Shown here in pieces: positions 58,906-64,000 of a DNA stretch of 64,000 bases. Source of the DNA: Stictocephala bisonia. Taxonomy: Eukaryota; Arthropoda; Insecta; Hemiptera; Membracidae. Position numbers and translations under genes: made by a program. Under the pieces are notes generated by a model. That model was not told the DNA's origin and ran no database searches. It was given only the letters and a program-made list of their open reading frames with translations. Numbering within the stretch: the first letter of the stretch is position 1; every line of letters starts with the position of its first letter. The stretch lies in the NCBI GenBank assembly GCA_035578905.1, contig JAQJVL010000291.1:310001-374000 (forward strand). Direction: 5' to 3'.

Positions 58906-59530
58906 TATTTTATAAAAGTATGAAAAAAATATTCTTCAAAACAGCTGTTGAGTTAATCATACATGTAGCCAGATTTTAGAATGCAAACAACTACTTCCGG
59001 CCTTCGACCTCCACCCCAACTTATTGGGGTGGTAACTAAAATATTTTTAATTGTAATTTGCATTTTTACTGAAATTGTTATCAAAATTGTTAGAATAAAG
59101 CTTGAACAAATTGCATTTTTAATTGTTTTTATCCATAAAAATTGTATAACTAAAAGGCTATTACAGTCAGGGACATGCAGTTTTTACTAAGATACTTTAA
59201 ATCGTAATTCACACATTTCTTAAAAATTAATGAAAATCGTTAGAGCAGTTTTTGAAAAAAATTACTCTTGCAGTTTTTGTCCATAAAAATAAAAACACTG
59301 AACTTTCAAAAAAGTGAAAAAACTGTCTAGAGTAATTGGTAAAATACACATACGTGCCAAATTTCATAAAAATCTATCCACCCTTTTGGACACCAGCGAA
59401 GTGCGCAGTCACACACACATACGGACAGACACAAAAATAAATAAAGAAAAAACTTTTTGGGTTCAGGGGGCCCTAAAATGGATTTTTAGACAAACTTGTA
59501 AAGATATTTTTATTGGACGATCACAATAGT
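58906..59530. other. Unassigned, repeat-like sequence
   Basis: It contains a perfect 9-bp-arm hairpin (ccaccccaa, ctta, ttggggtgg) at 59011-59032. It also has a 'cacacacacatacggacaga' tract near 59412, like one in the element at 34223-35047. It is probably a transposon remnant of unknown type. Frames at 58981 and 59314 are unrecognised. Confidence 0.35.
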
Positions 59531-60814
59531 TTTTCTATGCTAACGCATTTAAGAGAAAGTAAAAACTATGTTGCGAATTAAAATCTGATTAAAGTCTTGA
59601 AATATAAGCATATTATGGGTGAAACGATCATCCGATTCGTTGATGGCAATCGATTTGTGGATTTTAATTAACTCAATTGTAGGTATAGGCTTAATGTTTA
59701 TTTTTAGTCCTAAATGTTTGTTGTACTATTACCATAAATCCACGTTACACAAACGTATAACTCTTTCTCATTCATCATTGTGTTGTTGAATTAAACTGTG
59801 TATATTTATTTTCATGGTAACATTTTCGAAGCATTTTTACTCTGGTAACATTGTTTGGTTTCGCAGTTATTAATTATCAATGATACTGTAACATGTCCCA
59901 ATGTCACGGGTTCGGCTCATTACATTCTTATTTTTTAATTATTCTTTATTTTCGTTGCTTTTAAACATTAAAGTAATTAATTTTTATTCAGAACGACACA
60001 GCAGAGTAACGACCATTCAATCATCAGTTTAACGGTCAATCTGTTCGTACGGAATAAGCAACCAGTTTATTTGTTTCTTATTCAAACTACATTACGAATT
60101 TTCATCTTTAACTACAAAATTTTAAACTTGAGTGCCAACAAACATAATCTTTCCACTAAGGATAGAACTAAGACAAATAATAAATACATCTTATAGCCCA
60201 AGGTGTTTGCTTATCAGAGATGACGAGTTTCGATGGAGCCTCCGGTCAAGGTGGCAGAGACGCGAATATCATGGCGGGAACGGTGCCAAGGCGCGGGAAA
60301 ATGAGAGGTTATGTATGACCAATCTGAGGCCTTTAGCGCCGTGGGGGAGAAAACAAACGTGCGAGCTTGCCAAGTGGCTTTGGTGATGACATAAACTCTA
60401 GTGTATATTGAAGAATTTCGTTGGTAATAAAGGACTGGTTTACATCTAAAATCGCTAACAAATAACGAAAATGAAACTACTTTTAATGTATAACAAAGAA
60501 TTATAAATCGGTTCCCGTTAAAGTAAACATTCACCGCAACTGAAGCACACCAACCAGATGTTAAATGGTCCTAATGATAGAAGTAACCTAAGGGCGTTGA
60601 CTTTTATCTTTATCTTCTATCTCTGATAGAAGTTTAGGAGAAATTTTAACTTTTTTGTGCGCCTTCCTATTGAAACCTTATGTTGAAACATACTTTATGT
60701 TGAACCACAATAATTTAGAAATGACCTATAAATTTTATGTTATGTATCTAGAACCTAGAGATTATGGGCTCGTTTAGTTAACCGCGGGTAGTTACGACAA
60801 GAAATGAAGGTATG
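59531..60814. other. No gene supported; GC-rich patch 60210-60380
   Basis: A short GC-rich patch ('gccaaggcgcgggaaaatga') generates overlapping open frames on both strands (60132-60386 plus, 60214-60534 minus). It could be a regulatory or 5' UTR segment. No motif decides. Confidence 0.35.
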
Positions 60815-62288
60815 ACGCCCATCGCCACCATTCGAGTAAGAGTGGGTGGGAGCGCTATCACTACCGTGCGTGTATAAGTGGATGCGAATAGCATCACCAT
60901 CTTAAGTATATGAGTGGGTGGGAGGGCCACCTTCACCTTGCGAATATGAGTGTATGGAAATACCATCACCATCTTAATTGTATGACTGGGTGGGAGGCCT
61001 ATCACAACCTTACATGTATGAGTGTGTTGGAGCGCCATCACCACAGTACGTGAATGAGTGGATGGGAGGGCCATTACTATCATACTTGTATGTGTGTGTG
61101 GGAGGGCCATCACCACCATTCGTGTATAAGTGTGTGAGAGGGCCATCACCACCATACGTGCATGAGTGTGTGGGAGGGCCATCACCACCATTCGTGTATA
61201 AGTGTGTGAGAGGGCCGTCACCACAATACGTGCATGAGTGTGTGGGAGGGCCATCACCACCATTCGTGTATAAGTGTGTGAGAGGGCCATCATCACCGTG
61301 CGTGTATAAAAGTATGGCAGGGCCATCACCACCATACTTGTATGAGTGTGTGGGAGGGCTATTACCACCATACGTGTATGAGTTAGTGGGAGGGCTATCA
61401 CCATCGTACGTGTATGAGTAGATGGCAGGGCCATCATCACCGTGCGTGTATGAGTGGATGGCAGGGCCATCACCACCATACTTGTATAAGTGTGTGGGAG
61501 GGCCATAACCACCGTACGTGTATGAATGGATGGCAGGGCCAACACCATCATACTTGTATGAGTGTGTGGCAGAGCCATCACTACAAATTCTTGTATGAGT
61601 GTGTGGGAGGACCATCACCACCGTACGTGTATGAGTGGATGGCAGGGCCATCACCACCATACTTGTATGAGTGGGTGGCAGGGACATCATCACCGTACGT
61701 GTATGAGTGCATGTCAGGGCTATCACCACCGTACTTGACTGAGTGTGTGGGAGGGTCATCACTAACTTACGTGTATGAGTGGATGGAAATACCATCACCA
61801 CCGTAGTATATGAGTGGGTGGAAAGGCTATCACAACCCTACATGTATGAGTTTGTGGGAGAGCCGTCACCACAATATGTGTATGAGTTTATGGGAGGGCC
61901 GTCACCACCATACAGGTATGTGTATGAGTTTGTGGGAGTGCCATCATCAACGTGCGTGAATGAGTGGATGGCAATGCCATCACCACCGTAGTAAATGAGT
62001 GGGTGGAAAGGCTATCACAACCCTACATGTATGAGTTTGTGGGAGAGCCGTCACCACAATATGTGTATGAGTTTGTGGGAGTGCCGTCACCACCATACAG
62101 GTATGTGTATGAGTTTGTGGGAGTGCCATCATCACCGTGCGTGAATGAGTGGATGGCAATGCCATCACCACCATACGAGTATGAGTGAGTGGGAGGGCTA
62201 TCACCACCGTACGTGTATGAGTCGGTGGGAGGACCATAGCTACCATAATTGTATGAGTTTGTGGGAGGGCCACCATCCACTCATTTGC
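60815..62288 (+). repeat. 36-bp satellite array, ~41 units
   Basis: The unit is CACCGTACGTGTATGAGTG, then 'tgtgggagggccatcac', repeating every 36 bp. It is unrelated in sequence to the 43.4-kb array. Near the right end a 185-bp block (five units plus five bases) is duplicated, at about 61801 and 61986. As 36 is a multiple of 3 and the unit lacks stops on either strand, 12-residue-periodic frames of up to 267 codons are open on both strands. Those frames overlap and lack domain features, so I do not call them genes. Confidence 0.97.
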
Positions 62289-63189
62289 CTCTCCGAGAAA
62301 AAAAGGTGTTTCGTTGTTTCTATCTAAACTTAAGTTTTTATTGGAATATCGGAGTACTGTTGTGTTATATAATAGTTAAATTTATCCACTTTATTTGAAT
62401 TTCTTAAACAGAAATGGCTTCATTTGCAAAAATATTAATTAAAAAGTTATATACCACTCTGCAATCATATTTTTTGGAACAAACACAAAAACAAATATAG
62501 TAACAGGAAATGCAATAAATGACATAACCTTTTTTAATGATTCAGTCAAATAACAAACTCCACCTGTTTCTGATTTTCTCTACTTGCTTAGTCGTTCAAC
62601 TTTCTCCTTGGTACCTGGTAAAGTGCAGATTGACAAGTGGCCCGACATACTGCTCACATCCCTCTAATGCTGGTGCAGTAAAAACGTCTATACAACGTGG
62701 ACATATAAAGCGTCTTGTCTGCACAGATTATCATTTCACATTTTTCTGTTGTTTATCAAAAACTCGTTTTTTCTAATTGACGAGAATATATTTTAGTTAA
62801 ATTAAACGAGGTGATTTAGCTCTAATATTGGATGTGCATGTAATGCAAATAAATGTTTTTGTCTTTCTGATCAAGGATTACATTTTGAGGGTCTAGAGCT
62901 ATCAAACATAAGAGGCAGTTTTAGGTTTGTGAAAATCAATAAAAAATATTAACGTATTTCTAAGTAATTGATCGAAAGCTTTTTTCATGTTAAAATTATT
63001 CAAGAAATTCATATTAGTTTTGTACCCTTGATATACGCTACCATGTGAGGTTCTGCTCAGTAAAGTCACAAAGATAATTCTATTATTGTACATACCCTAT
63101 TGTATTTCCTTCAACACGCCTCCAAGTCCCATTGACTATAACTACCTAGATAGTATTTCCTTCTCAAACACACGAATCCGTTTTATTTT
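62289..63189. other. No gene supported
   Basis: Frames at 62537-62776 (plus) and 62902-63093 (minus) have no recognisable domain. Confidence 0.45.
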
Positions 63190-63575
63190 TAATTAAGACT
63201 CCAATTGTAGATATATGGGTGAATATGAGGAGTGGATGAGTATACTGAGTGTAGATGAACTATTGTAGTCATTGTTACTAACTAAGATCAACTGTTCCTT
63301 AGTAAGACTAATTTATTAATAGGACAACTAAAGGACCTAACGCTTTACGTGGAATCCAGACCACGTAGTATTGGTCTGATTTTTTGGCCAACTAACAAGC
63401 CTGATACTTAGTTCTCCCTACACACCATCCGGACCCTGAATACCACCTAGGAAAGCCACGCCAGACTACTATGTACACGTCGATGGCAACCATTTAATGA
63501 TCACCGAGTCTATATTAAGAACCGAATATAGAACCTACTACCACAATACCCATGACAATGTATCTCTAAGTAGGT
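63190..63575 (-). repeat. S1 dispersed repeat, near full length
   Basis: The minus strand runs from a degraded 5' end (near 63575) through 'cgtctggattccacgt'-like and 'aggtcctttag' blocks to 'catatatctaca' near 63200. The hallmark block is mutated (gtacatagtag). Confidence 0.7.
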
Positions 63576-64000
63576 GGATTATAATTCTTTTTTTAATTTA
63601 TTCAAATGGTTAATAATAACATTACTTGAAACAAAACAAAAGGTTTTCTCAACAACAGAACGCTAAATCGGTGTTTCCATTTGCCGTATATTCTGACTTG
63701 GAAGAATTCTGGGTTTGAAAGTAAATAATTTGTGTACATTGTTGATTTTTTACATGTAAAACATTATATAACTTCAATGATGTAACGGTGTTTTAGCTAT
63801 GATCATTAAATAATAACGATTGGCAGTACTGCAGCGATCACAGAGTAGCGTCACGAGATTTTCAGTAGCAGCTGATTTCCCCACCGTGAAAGAGACATGA
63901 AATGTCAAACAAGGGAAATTATTGTGAGTCCAGTGGTCGTGCAGTTATTGCATGCCTTCACATTAAATGTAAAAAACTGTTCTTTCACTTTGAGCCCGTT
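63576..64000. other. No gene seen
   Basis: AT-rich sequence with no supported feature up to the window edge. Confidence 0.5.

Noticed and set aside
60132..60534. Open frames of 84 and 106 codons on opposite strands
   Set aside because: They are mutual shadows over a GC-rich patch with no domain on either strand.

Overview
This window looks like gene-poor, AT-rich nuclear DNA from an arthropod, most likely an insect. The evidence is spliceosomal introns, several tRNA-derived SINE families, decayed non-LTR reverse transcriptases, a mariner relic, a Helitron-type element, and one exon resembling the start of a secreted insect C-type lectin. The species cannot be fixed from the sequence. No operons, rRNA genes or convincing functional tRNA genes are visible. 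Most open frames here are chance frames, or frames created by tandem repeats.

Layout. 0-11 kb: copies of a dispersed repeat of about 430 bp (called S1 here), two tRNA-type SINEs, a degenerate 'cagacgacctttaaa' repeat (6.8-7.35 kb), the C-terminal end of a LINE reverse transcriptase (8.2-8.4 kb, minus) and a foldback element (9.68-10.11 kb) inserted into an S1 copy. 11.8-13.0 kb: a two-exon Myb/SANT-like gene with two frameshifts. 14.15-15.7 kb: a decayed LINE reverse transcriptase split by an inverted duplication and a minisatellite module. 18.4-19.1 kb: 67-bp satellite. 19.6-20.1 kb: a second decayed LINE RT (minus). 20.5-26.5 kb: SINEs, S1 copies and scattered minisatellite modules. 27.5 kb: a perfect 44-bp-arm hairpin. 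30.1 and 49.9 kb: two copies of another dispersed repeat (R2). 34.2-35.65 kb: an element with terminal inverted repeats, directly abutted by a near-perfect 560-bp palindrome. 36.5-38.55 kb: 98-bp satellite. 40.9-41.65 kb: ~85-bp satellite. 43.4-45.54 kb: 36-bp satellite of about 59 units. 46.7-47.6 kb: mariner relic. 49.2-51.03 kb: a possible 5' UTR exon and a good signal-peptide-coding exon of a lectin-like gene. 58.35-58.9 kb: non-autonomous Helitron. 60.8-62.3 kb: a second, unrelated 36-bp satellite, whose unit also occurs as isolated one- or two-unit modules elsewhere in the window.

The only credible intact host-gene sequence is the exon at 50890-51028. Its remaining exons are not recognised here and probably lie beyond the right edge or behind a long intron. 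The Myb/SANT gene is the next best locus, but it is broken as read.

The most unusual signal is a pair of foldback elements (9683-10110 and 35057-35649). Both have long inverted arms, a 34-39 bp unpaired extension on the left end only, and candidate 9-12 bp target duplications. Both also carry a stem-loop followed by CGAAA that resembles the hammerhead-ribozyme region of Penelope-like retroelements. I infer that they are non-autonomous Penelope-like insertions.
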